A stretch of DNA of 64,000 nucleotides from Oscarella lobularis (Eukaryota; Porifera; Homoscleromorpha; Homosclerophorida; Oscarellidae). The stretch's first letter is position 1. Every line of letters begins with the position of its first letter. The stretch spans positions 1,736,001 through 1,800,000 of the forward strand of contig NC_089189.1 in NCBI RefSeq assembly GCF_947507565.1. The letters are read 5' to 3'. The notes beneath the pieces are model-generated. The model had not been told where the DNA came from. It ran no database searches and saw only the letters and a list, made by a program, of their open reading frames with translations. Of the stretch, positions 21,735 to 36,331 are shown one piece after another. The translations under genes were made by a program, and so were the position numbers.

Positions 21735-24700
21735 TCAACTGCAGGTCCCGGTAGAAGGAATCACCATCAAGGGAGCCGGAACGGGATGAGCAGACGCTCC
21801 AACCTCTCCAATACAACTTACGGAACCACAGCCATCATTTCGAACGCAATTCTCACTGTCGATCATTTCAGGGTTATTCGCAAACTCTATTAGAGAACGG
21901 TAGTTTCGGCTAAGATGACAATACTGGCACGGATGACGAAGCTCATTCTGAATCACAGTGTTGTTGTCGAAGCAGACGTCCCACATGACAACGGTACATC
22001 CGCACGCAGTTACATCCGGCAGGCAACCGACTCCGCGTATTGTTTTGCAAACGATACTCGTTGCATTGCACGCTTGACACACCAATGAACATTCGTCGTG
22101 CGGAATTGTGATCGCGTTGTCGGGGCACTTCGGTGTTGGCGTATTGACGGGGTCCAAGTGATAGGCGCACAAGTCCCCGTTGCTACACGACAGACGATCC
22201 CAGTTGTGGGATACGTCGTCTTGCGTTGCCAGCCAACATTTCCCGGGCATCTGCGTGCCAACGCACAAACCACCCGACGTGCACCTGTCAGAGTACGTGC
22301 AGAAGTCGGCATCGTCGCATGAGATGCCGCCGAGACTCGTCCACTGGAAACCGAACTGATCAGGATCGCAAGCCTTGAAATCGATCGAGAGTTTAGTACC
22401 AGAACGCACTCCATGCATTATATACCTGGCATTGCGAGTATTCGCTCTCTGGATTTCTATTGCCCTTTTCAAAACACTGACTTTCAATAAGACAGTGACC
22501 TGAGATAAATGTCCACTGGAATCGTGACTGATCAGGATCACACACCTTGCATACGGCATACAGTTTAGAACAAGAAAGTATTCAGTATTACCTGGCATTG
22601 CGAGTACTGGCTGTCGGGATTTCTATCATTTTTTTCGTAGCACTGACCGTCAATTAGGCAGTGACTTGAGCGAAGGGTCCACTGGGAATTAGATTTTTCA
22701 GGATCGCACACCTTGAATGTTAGCGACAAATTGGCAATAGAGTAGAGATCTCGCCAAATGTAATTTATACCTGACATTGGGAATATTGACTGTCAGGATT
22801 ACTGTCGCCTTTTTCGTAGCATTGAATGTCAATTAGACATTGACTTGAGAGAAAGGTCCACTGAGAAGTGGACTGAGAAGGATCGCACACCTTGAAATTG
22901 AGCTTTGCAAGATATCAGAGATGTTGCCTAATTAAAATTCACCTGGCATTGCGAGAACCGGCTGTCAGGATTACCATCATCTTTTCTGTAGCACTGACTG
23001 CCAATGAAACAGTTACCTGAGAGAAGTGTTCCGCTGCACACTCCGTTTCTGCATTCATCTGTAGTGCACTGTTTTGAGTCACTGCATGGCGATCCATTTG
23101 ATACAGACGTCCACGTATGACGCGAAACATCTTTGTTGCATTCCTATAGAGACGCTTGCTGAATTCTGCAGCTACAACCCATCTTGAGAACAATTACCAG
23201 ACATCCTCCGTCACCAATTGAAGACTGCCGTTGTCGATGAGCGTAACAAATGCCGTATATTTTACAAGCTTTGCTGTCTAAATAGCAGCGCTCCGATTCT
23301 ATAAGATTCGGACAGCTACTTCCGCTTCGCGATACAGAGCGATGTCTCGATCGAGTGGTAGTATCGTGGCAAAATCCGTCGCAAGAGCCCCATCCGCTCC
23401 AGCTAGTGACTTGACAATCTGAAAAGAACGCACTTAGAACTTTTCAAGTTCACTCGTTGCCGTAAGGGACTTCGCATATGCTTTGCTAACTAAAATGCCG
23501 TTAACTGACCGTAGCAGACGACGCTGGCGTCTTCCTGATGACCACAATTATGAGAACCCAAGCCTCGGCTAGGACATTGGACCAAGTACGACTCTGATCC
23601 AGAACATTGCACATCGTCAAGCCAAATTGGTCCTGAACCCTGCCCAAAATGTGCAGACTGTGGGGCCTGATAAGCCGAAGTTCCAAACAGTTGGCGGCAG
23701 ACAACAGCTGCGTCATTCAAATCCCAACCATCATCACAAACAGTTCCCCACTGATAGTTAGAATAGATTTCAACGCGGCCATCGTAGGACGTCGATCCAC
23801 CAACCAAACGTAAAGCTTCAGAATAGAAATACATGATATTAGCTTGGCCACTCTCTCTCTCTCTCTCTCGCGCGCGCGCAAGTTTGCGTACACGCGGCCT
23901 CCTATCCTTTGCGCTCATGCATCTTAGTACGCGCGGACAAAAATGAAACCCCACGCTCAGACTTTTCCTTCGACTTTCGGAACGCCGCAGGCCAAAAGCA
24001 ACGAGAATAATTTAAAGCCCAAGCAAAATCAATTTTCTGAAATATTTTAGTCGGAAAAGTCTGAACTTGCCGTGGGATTCGCAAATCTTTAAACGCCACG
24101 CGGAGTAACATACAGTCAAAAAGTCACTCTAAGCTCTCACGCGTTTTAGTGTTTTAGTAAATCTTCTAGATAAGAACTAATACCAATATAGTATGTGCGA
24201 CTTTTGGTCGTACGAGACGGAACAAAGCGACAATAAAACCAGTCTTGGTCGGCTTGTCAAATTTACTGCGTGCGTGTAGAAGCACTTGGAAGTTGTTCTA
24301 ATCCCCTAATCCCCCTTGTTGCTGCGAAAAAATTTTGCACTGTCTTAGAAAACTTACAATTACTGCCTGAGTAGCAGACGACGCTAGCGTCTTCATGATG
24401 ACCACAGTTATGAGAACCCCAGCTATTGCTAGGACAATTGGCCAAGTATGACTCTGATCCAGAACATCCTACGTTGTCGAGCCAAATTGGATCTGAACCC
24501 GCCCCAAAATGAGCCCCTGTTAGAGCCTGAGAAGCCGAAGTTCCAAAAAGTTGACGGCAGACAACATTTGCGTCGCTCCAGTCCCAGTCATCATCACAAA
24601 CGGTTCCCCACTGATTATTGTAGTAGATTTCAACGCGACCATCGTAGGATCGTGATCCACCAACCAAACGTAAAGCTTCAGAAAGAAATAAAAGACATTA

Positions 24701-24832
24701 GCTTAGCATGCACTCTCGTTCCCCGCCATGCGGGGGTGTCCGGATCGTTTATGGGCTCTTACAGTACTGCGATTGGGAGAGCACTTGGCCAATTGAGTTC
24801 TGCAGCAGCAACAGTACAGCAACAAGAAGCAT
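21735..24832 (-). CDS. Secreted SRCR-SRCR-TSP1-cysteine-repeat protein (704 aa, 9 exons)
   Basis: Minus-strand exons: 24832-24763, 24675-24358, 23815-23510, 23418-23198, 23143-22943, 22890-22771, 22711-22592, 22545-22426, 22373-21735; 2115 nt, all junctions GT-AG and in phase. The signal peptide [20 protein letters not shown] closely resembles that of the large receptor ([15 protein letters not shown]). Two SRCR domains follow in separate phase 1-1 exons ([35 protein letters not shown]), then a TSP1 repeat ([11 protein letters not shown]) and a series of about 40-residue cysteine units with one exon each ([27 protein letters not shown]). A Cys-rich C-terminal exon ends at a stop with no TM segment. 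It is probably an extracellular recognition or matrix protein related to the receptor at 5.5-15.3 kb by exon shuffling. A missed C-terminal exon cannot be excluded. Confidence 0.85.
23851..23879. repeat. (CT)n(CG)n microsatellite in intron
   Basis: CT dinucleotides run into CG dinucleotides in the intron between the two SRCR exons. Confidence 0.9.
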
Positions 24833-26220
24833 AGTGGCAAACTGCCTTAATTAACCTTGTAAAGAAACATAAAGTGAAAATCGTTCATGTAGGCATTTTA
24901 TACGGCGACCACTATTAGCGCACGGATAGGATACCTAGGCTAGCATCGTACCCTGGCTTCCTCTCCGTCTTTTCTAGCGCGCAAGGAAAGGCGTAACACT
25001 TCCTTGCCTACCATGCATATACATGCAGTAGTTACTTTCTTAGCTAAACTTCCTGCGCGTTTCCTTGCCTACCATGACCACATGTTCTCAGTTATACATC
25101 CGCTCGTTGCGAAGACTTCCATGCTGCTGCAGCGTTACTTTACCAAAGCTTGCGTACATTTTATGATCGGCGTCGCGTGGAACTCCATTCGTGGACTGCG
25201 CCTGCCGCGAATGTAGGCAGCATGCCCGCTAGCATATAATTCACTCGACAGCTCAATTAGGTAAACCTTACTAGTATCGTTGCGAGTCTTGAGAAACACA
25301 ACTGACAGCGAAGGATGCATCGAAGAAACGCGTTGTGTTTCAGTTGCGGATGGCGGTGCAGGATGTATAAATGGGGAGGTCTGGGGGCTTGGCACCAGAA
25401 ATTTTTGGATCGTTTTCAACGGCGAGAGAACTGCGTCTGTCGGGACTCGAAATTTCGTCATTGACGTCGGATTGCCGCAAAATTATCTTCGCCTATAATT
25501 TAATTTTCCTTATTCATTTCAGGAGCAGTTGATCCTACCGTTTTTACAAAGAGTCTTCCAGGTGAACGGCAAGCTAGAACCCGTTGTTTACGTCCAACTT
25601 GACTGCTCCAGCTCACATGACTCTTTCAACGTCGCCTTGAACACAAGACCGCTCTGACAGCAGCTCTGTTTTCGCAACTACACTGTCATGCAGCTGCCAC
25701 TCGATCTTTACCATGACCGTTTAATTTTTATACTGATTTTCTTCAAGGTTGACATTCCAAAACCCCTCCACCTAGAAGCCTTCTGCCCTGTCTGCTAGCA
25801 GATCGTGAAATGTTATCAAAACAGAGATATCATATTCTCTGATAATGTATCTCTGATCTGATCTGATCTGATCAGAGATCAGTGTACAGTATCTCTCATT
25901 GAGTTAGCGCGCGCTGGAGAAGAAAGTCGCGACGAATTTTGTCCTTTCTTCAACAAGTCGACGTGCCGCTACACCGCTACGCTAGTGCTTAGAAGATCGA
26001 ATGACCACAGACTTCAACGTTACCTTGACGTTTCTTCGTACAATTGGACTATTTCGAGTACTGTACCTAAGGACAGGCAAGCATCCGAAAGGCCGAAGCG
26101 CTTTTTACTCGAAGGAAGCCTTCAGCTCTCTTTGACGAGGGATCTGCGCGTCTGTTGAAGCCCTAGCTGAAGCTGCTCGACGTCGAAGCTGAATCCGCCC
26201 CGCCCCCTTACGTACGTACA
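24833..26220. other. Intergenic; short TCTGA repeat
   Basis: No gene recognised. 25851-25877 holds TCTGA repeats bounded by CTCTGATC and GATCAGAG, so it can fold as a hairpin. The minus-strand promoter of the SRCR/TSP1 gene should lie within the first few hundred bases. Confidence 0.5.
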
Positions 26221-26760
26221 ATGGACGACGATCGAATCCACTCCCTTCTAAGCAATCTCGCGTCTCTCGACAGTGCGCGTTCTCTCAAACCATTCAAAAG
26301 GACAGTTTCCCTCGGCGACAGGACGACGTTTTTGATATCGGTGAGCGATTTTACTTTGGGGATGCATTTTTCATGGTCACCATTTTGTATAGTTCTGACG
26401 TCAAGTCGTCACTCCATGAATCACAAGGTTTGACGCGTTCCTTTTGGGGGGGCCCCCCCAGTGGTGCAGGCATTCACTTACGAGTTCGGGGGCAGCTCTC
26501 AACGTACTGTGTCTCAAATTCACATTTGATATGCAGATGTAGGTGTCACGGCAGCTTCTGCGTTAATTAAAATAAAAAAGTTTGGGGTCCCAGTTGTGTA
26601 GGCGTTCACTTAGAGGGGAGGGGCTATCGATTGCGTGCCATGTCACTGGACGCGCTTTGGGCATAGAACCGAATTTAATTAAGCGTTAGGATTGATTTGT
26701 GACAGTCTAATCGAGTGCGCATGGTTCTCCCAGAGATGTAGGAAGCAGAGTGTAGTGCGG
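26221..26760 (+). repeat. Interspersed repeat family R, copy 2, with a possible first coding exon
   Basis: 26221-26339 opens with ATG and reads RIHSLLSNLASLDSARS, then SLGDRTTFLIS, up to a good donor (ATATCG|GTGAGC). The reverse complement of 41930-42040 encodes the related IHSLVSNLASL and FSLGDWTTF. Downstream, GTGTAGGCGTTCACTTAG, TGACAGTCTAATCGAGTGCG and GATGTAGGAAGCAGAG match 59660-59880. The family may be a duplicated host gene fragment or a non-autonomous element. Confidence 0.6.
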
Positions 26761-28589
26761 ACTTAGGTGAACGTAATCAGCCATATCCGCGTTCAATCCA
26801 TGACTACGATCAATTAAATAATTAATTAATTAAGAGCGATTTTACCGTAGTTTAATAATTAATTAAAAAATGAAGTAATTCTAATTTCGATCGCTGTGGC
26901 GTAAATTTGTCTGTCATGATGATAATCATTTTGGGCAAACGTTTGACCGCTTAGAGTGAAATGGTTCTATCTCGTTTACTTCTAGAATCAGAGACGTCAA
27001 GGTGGGTTATGAGCCTCTCCGAACAATGGCACATGGTTGGCACCGGGTTTTCAGTCAATAACCATATCTCTCAGAATTCCTAATTTTGTGCGTCAAGCAA
27101 CAGAAATTTTGTACAGAGTTACCGCCGTCTCAGAATTCGTCAAGGCTTCTCGTTCTATTTTTAGATGAGCGTGGTTAATATTAAAACGTTCCGGAAGTGG
27201 ATCTATTTCGTGCGAAATTTGACCCGGGTGATCTGTTTGATCACGTGCGTTGGGTATACTGATAAAGTACAATAGATTTAGCGCGTTTTTGTGGAAATCG
27301 GTGAGTTGAGGTTTTTTAGCATCCCTGAACTATTATAGCACACGGTTTTTGGTCAGTTTAGGTCACCTCTTCGATTCCTAAGTTTTTTACGTAAAGCAAT
27401 GGGTCTTGGGTTCTTGTTTGACGTCGCGAAGCCAAATTGAATTTGCGCACCAAATTTTGGCTGAAATTCGCTTTTTTGTACATATCAATATTGCTGCATG
27501 GATCAATTCCCTCCTCCTCCGCAGTGTTCCTTCAGCCTTTCACTGTACAGGTTTTATTGGAGTTCAATGCACCCGAATTTTATTTGATTTTAGTTCTCTC
27601 CTCTTGCAGTCGGTGCAGAAAGAAGAAGACGTTGACGAAGACATCACCCTGGGGACTTGGGTCAAAGTCTTCCTCCTTGTGGGCCGGAGGTTAATCCGCT
27701 GTTCCCCTGAAGACTTGGGTTAAAGTCTTCCTCCTTGGGGGCTGGAGGATAATGTGCCTTCCTCCTGTGGACTTGGGTTGAAGTCCACTGTGGGGACTGC
27801 AGTCTCAGTCCTACCGCTTGGCCTCCTAGGGGTTCAAGCGGCGGCGCTGGGACAACTAAGATGAAGAAGAGGAAGGGGACATTTATTTTCTTTATCCGGG
27901 ATATTTTAAAATAAAATTTGAACATGACTCCACCTACTCTTTTGACAAAACGATACGCGTGCGACATGCAACGTTCTGCAAGCGCGTTAGCTGAGGGACA
28001 TGCGCGCGCGCGCGCGCGAACCACGCTTGTGCGAAGTCCCTTTGTCTCCACACCGCGGAGAACAAAAGCCACATGCAACTACCGCTAACAGCATGCGCTA
28101 AAAAAATACAAAACAAATATAAAAAAAGGCAAGATGTTCTCTTCTTCAGAAACAGCTTCAGATCACATCATAGAGACATGGCCTACTGCGATAGGAATTG
28201 CACGATCAAAACAAAGACAATCCCCTATTCAACTGATAGCCACGTTTCTCTCAGGCGAGCCAATAGACGGCATGACTTACCTACATGGTTCAGAGGATTC
28301 CAACTGAAGAAACAGAAATGTTGAAAATAGAAAAAAGACAAGGAAGTTTAGCTACAACCACCTTATCAATTTCTATACAATGATACATACAAGCAACCTA
28401 CAAAGCAATCTCAAAAATCATATTCGAGCAAACTATTGATTTAGTACCTGTCAGTGCACAAGAAGTATAGTTGCCTTGACGACTGGCTACTGTCTAACGA
28501 GCGATCGAATACGGCAGATGATTGAGACGGTGTACTAGAGGAGAAAGTACAAGCGCCTACAGGCTTCAATCTACACATGATGATCTAAC
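26761..28589. other. Intergenic; degenerate tandem repeat and (GC)n tract
   Basis: About 27651-27800 holds 2-3 units of roughly 60 bp (GACTTGGGT-AAAGTCTTCCTCCTTG core), whose last unit is degenerate. 28002-28018 is a GC dinucleotide run. Open frames at 27406-27723 (+) and 28078-27662 (-) lie on the repeat and show no domain. Nothing else recognised. Confidence 0.5.
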
Positions 28590-29085
28590 TGGACCAAGCA
28601 TACGACCACGCGGTCGGCCACGTGCAATCGTTTTCACAGGTTCATTCGACGCCAGAACGAGCGAAACGTCTTCCGAGAGAAGTGGCGATTGTTTGTCTGT
28701 GCTGATCGCTGTCTCCGGAGATTGCGTGGCCATCTGCTTAGCTACTAGTATAGATGCCGTTAGGGAATATATATCAGTCGTGCAACCGCTGCTTCACCGT
28801 GACTCGATTCATAGGCTGCGACATTAACGCTAAAGTGGGACAGAGACGCGTAGAATGCGGCGTCGGTGTGAGATTGTGAGTACGATCGACCGTATCGCTC
28901 TATAACCCATCGCTTTAGCCCGTTGTTCTTGCAGGAAGACTTACGTGTGGCTGCAAGGTCTCAGTCTTGCCTCAAGAGAAAGGGATGGCTTATCTAGACG
29001 AAGATTACGCCGGCGATTTTCGTTTTCTTCAGCAGCTCACATCATGCGTACATGTATGAATCCCGTATATACTGCAGGTACATGA
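28590..29085 (+). repeat. Third, diverged copy of the copy A/B leader region
   Basis: GACCACGCGGTCGGCCACGTG, GTGCTGATCGCTGTCTCCGG, CCCATCGCTTTAG and GGGATGGCTTAT-GA-GATTACGCCGGCGATT match 34260-34640 in the same order, the last motif also matching 20-60. This shows that the 5' duplicated block extends upstream of copy B and exists at three places. Confidence 0.65.
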
Positions 29086-29853
29086 CGTGCCCCTCCGGCA
29101 GGGGCTTAAGATAAACTTCCTTATTAAGAACCTCTGTGGTGGTTCCTTCGACGGAAATCAAAGCCTATTCTCGGGAATAGAATAATCGGGCGGTATAGGA
29201 CTTTCGCAAATTGGAAACGCAACCCCAGATCGAGCCTGGAAGTAGCGACCGATTCGAATGGATTTTCCTCGATGAGTGGTAGAAAGTCGCGGCCATGTGG
29301 CCACGTACTCAAGAGATCGACCGTAAACCGAAATAGGTAAAACGATAATGTACCTTCAATGATTTCCAACTTTTATCATAACCGACATTTCCGCGGAATT
29401 CAATGAACGCGTCCTTGCCTGCGTCGTAGTTACGATTGTAAGCTCCGGTGCAAGAAACAATAATATCATATCGTGTGAATGGAAGCTATTGAGTTTTGTA
29501 GAATTACGTGCACGCCCTTTCCCCGCCCCTTCCCGTGCGTTTTTGCTGCATGAGGCGCATACTTTCCTCCTCGAGTTAATGTATGAAACCTCTCTTTGCG
29601 GTTGCTCTAATTGCATTCTAGCTAAATTGGGGATAGCGACGCGAGGCAACGCGCCGTGTGACCGTTCATCAAAAGCACCGCGGAAGCTAACTTTGCCAAT
29701 TGACATAATGGCCAAGTTCCGCAAGGAAGTTAGCGCATTCGTTCTAGCTAATAGAATTACAGTATAGGAAACCCGTCCTGTATATAAAGAAAAGCGACAT
29801 TCAGGTGGTCATTCGAAGCGGAGAGAGAGAGACTGAGAGAGTACATGCAGATC
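29086..29853. other. Intergenic upstream of a small unknown gene
   Basis: No gene recognised. ACAGTATAGGAAACCCGTCC and TATATAAAG just upstream of 29800 make a TATA-like promoter plausible for the gene at 29854. Confidence 0.35.
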
Positions 29854-30510
29854 ATGGCAGTCGTCGCCAATTTGTTTCAAGTTTCTGTCGTCTTTTTCTC
29901 ATTTGTCTAATTTCGAAGTATTCAAGGCAGAGGCGGTTTTCGGCTCGAAGCCCGAAATTAGCGACTTCGTCTTTTACATTCGAGACGCCGGTGGAGACGA
30001 AATGTGGCTTGACGTCACAAGCGGGAACAAAATAGAGTTCGGCCCCAAGAGCAAGAGATCCGAGTTTTCTCTTTGCTCCGGTAAGGGAACCGGGGAAACA
30101 GATTTTGCATTTGCTGGTTTAAAAAACCAAAGGCGTTGCATTGGATTCAATGTGACGAGTGGGAAGCTCAACGTCTTTGTAAGTCATCGCAAATTAATTA
30201 AGTTGCCAAAAAAACCAGTGTTGACGTAGCTCTCTTTTGCTGCATAGAAGGGAGGACACTGCAAAAACAACCTAATTTATACAAGCGGAGATCGTGAGAA
30301 TGATTGCTTGTATTCAAACAAAAAAATGGAAAAACTTTACTTCCCGGCACAGCTACGTTGAATTCAATTGAAGACAACGAGAGTCCGCGACTATTTGTTG
30401 AAAGCGTCGGTTTGCCTTTGATAAAAGGTCAATCATGTCCGCTTTTGGACGATTTTGCCAAAAGGATGAATTTGAAATTGGAAAATAGGTTGTTCTGGAA
30501 GAGGCTTTAA
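29854..30510 (+). CDS. Small protein of unknown function (about 160 aa, 4 exons)
   Basis: Proposed exons 29854-29880, 29927-30178, 30248-30293 and 30353-30510, 483 nt, all GT-AG and in phase. The third intron (GTGAGA to CCGGCACAG, 59 nt) explains what first looks like a frameshift near an A run. Exon 2 is convincing (SDFVFYIRDAGGDEMWLDVT, then FSLCSGKG). The start is weak: the short first exon contains only part of a hydrophobic leader, and an upstream in-frame ATG at 29845 would add three residues. I recognise no domain. It lies about 490 bp upstream of the RTK on the same strand. Confidence 0.55.
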
Positions 30511-31001
30511 TTAAAAGCATAAATTTTTTCTTTAATTTGAAAGAGACAGAATAATGAAATATTTTTGATTTTCTGGTATTTTCTCAATGATTTGAGCACA
30601 AATGAGATATCTAGCCTCGGGTGACACACGCCATACGCACCTGTGCGGCCGGCCACCTCCATGCACGTGATCATTTCTTCGTTATTACTAGTAGTTAAAA
30701 TAGGTCAATCAATTCGAAAAGGGCACAATAGGCTTCTCGAACATGAGGAAAATTATTTCTAGGATTGCATTTTTTCGACTTACTCTTTGCCTACAGAAGA
30801 TGCTTGACGACTAAAGCTAACGAAGAGCATGCAACTCCTAAAGACACCTGATCCTGAGAAATAGCAGAGGAACGCCTACTTGAACCGTGCACGTGATTAA
30901 ACCCTCTTTAGTGACTTCTTATTTAATCTATGCTGTGAGTGAGTGAGTGAGTGAGTGAGTGAGTGAGTGAGCGAGCGAGTGAGTGAGAGTGAACCCGTAC
31001 C
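30511..31001. other. Intergenic with (GAGT)n microsatellite
   Basis: 30935-30990 is a run of GAGT tetranucleotides ending 11 bp before the RTK start codon, so it lies in its promoter or 5' leader. Nothing else recognised. Confidence 0.7.
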
Positions 31002-33957
<2,956 letters not shown>

Positions 33958-34528
33958 AAGAACGACGGGGATGACGGGGCAGAAGAAAGTATAGGTTTCG
34001 ATTTTTTTGACGATAATGAGAGAGAGGCGTGCCATCTCGACAGACGACAGCGGCTTTCCCACGACACCAACTTCATCCTCTTTCTGACTCTTAACTCTTG
34101 CACGTTTTCTGAGTACTACATTATTTTTCTGGCGAGTGAGGACTTTTAGCTGACATTCGGTCGTGTATGGGAGGGCTAGAGGGCCTCGCATGTGAGGGCA
34201 ATTAACCAAGTTAGAGAGGAAACGCACTCTATGTCCTCTCCTCTCCTCCTCTCCTATATAACTTACGAACACGTGGTCGGCCACGTGAAATCGACTTTGC
34301 AGGTAGCTTCGACACAATAAAACGAACGAAATAGAAATTTGAGAGAAGCGGCGGTTGCTTTTCTTGTGCTGATCGCCGTCTGCGAAGCTTCTGGCCGTGC
34401 GATTAGCTGCGGCCAGGCGATCTGTTCTGAGCCGTGACGTGTCGTACGTGGCGTCGGCGATCGCATCGCTCTAACCCATCGTTTGGGCGTCACTCTTCCA
34501 GAAAAAGACTTACCTGCGTGTGTAAGAT
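33958..34528. other. Intergenic; leader-repeat homology at its end
   Basis: 34250-34528 matches 28590-28980 (see the repeat entry there). The rest shows no gene. (CTCCTCT)-rich sequence precedes TATATAA at 34254-34260. Confidence 0.5.
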
Positions 34529-36331
34529 GTCACTCTAGCCTTTAGAGCAAGGGATGGCTTATGTAAACGGAGATTACGCCGGCGATTCTTCAGGACCACG
34601 TCAACCGCAAGTTACAATCCCGTATACTGTATTTCAGTTGTGCAATATAATACATACAACTATCTCTGATAACCTACCACTGGGATTGACCACAGTCATA
34701 TTCTTCACTTTCTGCGTGCTCTCTACAAAGAAATGATAAACGATCGTGGCCAACGACATTGTCTCTACGACGATGCGTTAGATGAACGATGAACGCTCAG
34801 TTTCAGACTTTTATAGTCAGCAAAGGTATCTAAAAAATTCATTACAAAGGTTCGCTAATAAAATTCGCTTTACCAAGGTTTCGAGTGGTCAAAATCAATT
34901 TAGAAGTGCATAAAAGGGCGACCGAACATCATTTCCACCGCAAAGAAAAAGACGAACATTTCCCTCATTATCCGTCAGGCAGTAAGCTGAATGGTTGTAA
35001 ATTTCTGCCTCGCTTTCTTTTATATTCAACTAAACAAGAAAAGAAAAAACGTAATATGAACCTGTTTAAGCTTAGGGACAGTTCACTTCGTAAGCGTGGG
35101 GTTTATCATGCAACGTCCAAAACCCAGGCGGAAGTCCCTTTGCAGCCGCCAATGAGAAGGCAGACTGTTTCTACCACGCCTTCTATGAGACACAAAAGTG
35201 TGACAGCACCTGTCTGACAAGTGTGGTTCGTCAAAATGAACAGAAATCCAAGTCTTAAAATAAGAGATCATCAAACCTAATACAACATTTATTTGTCCAT
35301 ACGACCGAGCTTGGCGGCCAGGTCAATAACAAAATATTAAGTATCGCCCACATTTTGCTGCTGTATTATGTGACCAAGTATTGTTCTGCACGATCCCTCT
35401 AAAGACCTATTCAGGAGATTCCGCTAGGCAATACATGCTAGCAGACGCAAACGTAAGAGTAATTAACTTATTCGCATAATTAATAAATCAAATACATAAT
35501 TTAGGTAAGTACTGTAATTAAATAATACTCGTAAGGACCTTTTTCTACATGGATGAGGAGTACAATACCTTTGTATACGTAGTTACGTTTCTTTGGCCTA
35601 CTGAATAGCTCTCAGCTGAATACCTACCAACCGGGCTAAGAGTATCTAATTGTTTTTGAAGAAGGCGTGGTGGTTGGCACTAACGCCTCGTGCTCTGGAG
35701 GGGGTCCCGTGGCAAGAGGAGTCGAGGCGTACATTTTATGATCGGCGAGAACATGTACACGATTATGATGTTAGGGTGATGCATTTGACTGCAAATCAGA
35801 ACCTCCCGTCGAAAGAGCTAGAGGTGAACGACGTCACAGCAACTCGGCTTCCCTGCCAACGGTCTCCGAAGTCCGAAAGTGTTGAAAACATTATTTGGCG
35901 TATTTATAAACGCATCATGTCTACACTGCGCGTCGTGGTCAGTGTTTGCATGTGCGTGCTCGAATTGGCGGTTTTCTTATGCATGTGAGGTACTATAACA
36001 GGACATTGAGCTGTACTATATACACCGCTGTAGTATAAATGTCAGTGGGCTTGTTTAGTCTTCTAACAGTCTTATATGCGTAGGGCTTACTTCTGAAGGG
36101 GTTTTCATTGAAAAGAAGTTATTGTCTCTGCGATTTCTATGGTACCTTATAGGTAATTTGATCTATGCTGTGTGGTCCGTCTAATGCAATTACTTCTCCG
36201 AGGTATGTAAACCGTACACGAAGTGGATTCTTATTGGAGGACTTGTCTAAACAGAGAACACCCGTTACGCCTCTGATGTCTCGAGTTTGCTGAGCGACGG
36301 CGAAAGCGGTCAAATGGCTTCAGTGCTTTCC
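34529..36331. repeat. Segmental duplication copy B, 5' block (matches 1-1791)
   Basis: Same content and order as copy A, including the relic exon at 35600-35735, which here still has the GGAGGGGGTCCCGTGGC segment but carries a stop after TYQPG. It continues into the functional first exon at 36314. A TATAAA at 36034-36039 (shared with copy A at about 1494) is a possible core promoter for the EGF gene, though it is 275 bp from the ATG. Confidence 0.88.

Noticed and set aside
28002-28018. Z-DNA or regulatory element at the GC dinucleotide run
   Set aside because: Only 17 bp and isolated; no gene start nearby to give it a role.
30248-30510. Frameshift at an A7 run in the small unknown gene
   Set aside because: A GTGAGA donor after 30293 and a CCCGGCACAG acceptor before 30353 give an in-phase intron, so no frameshift is needed.
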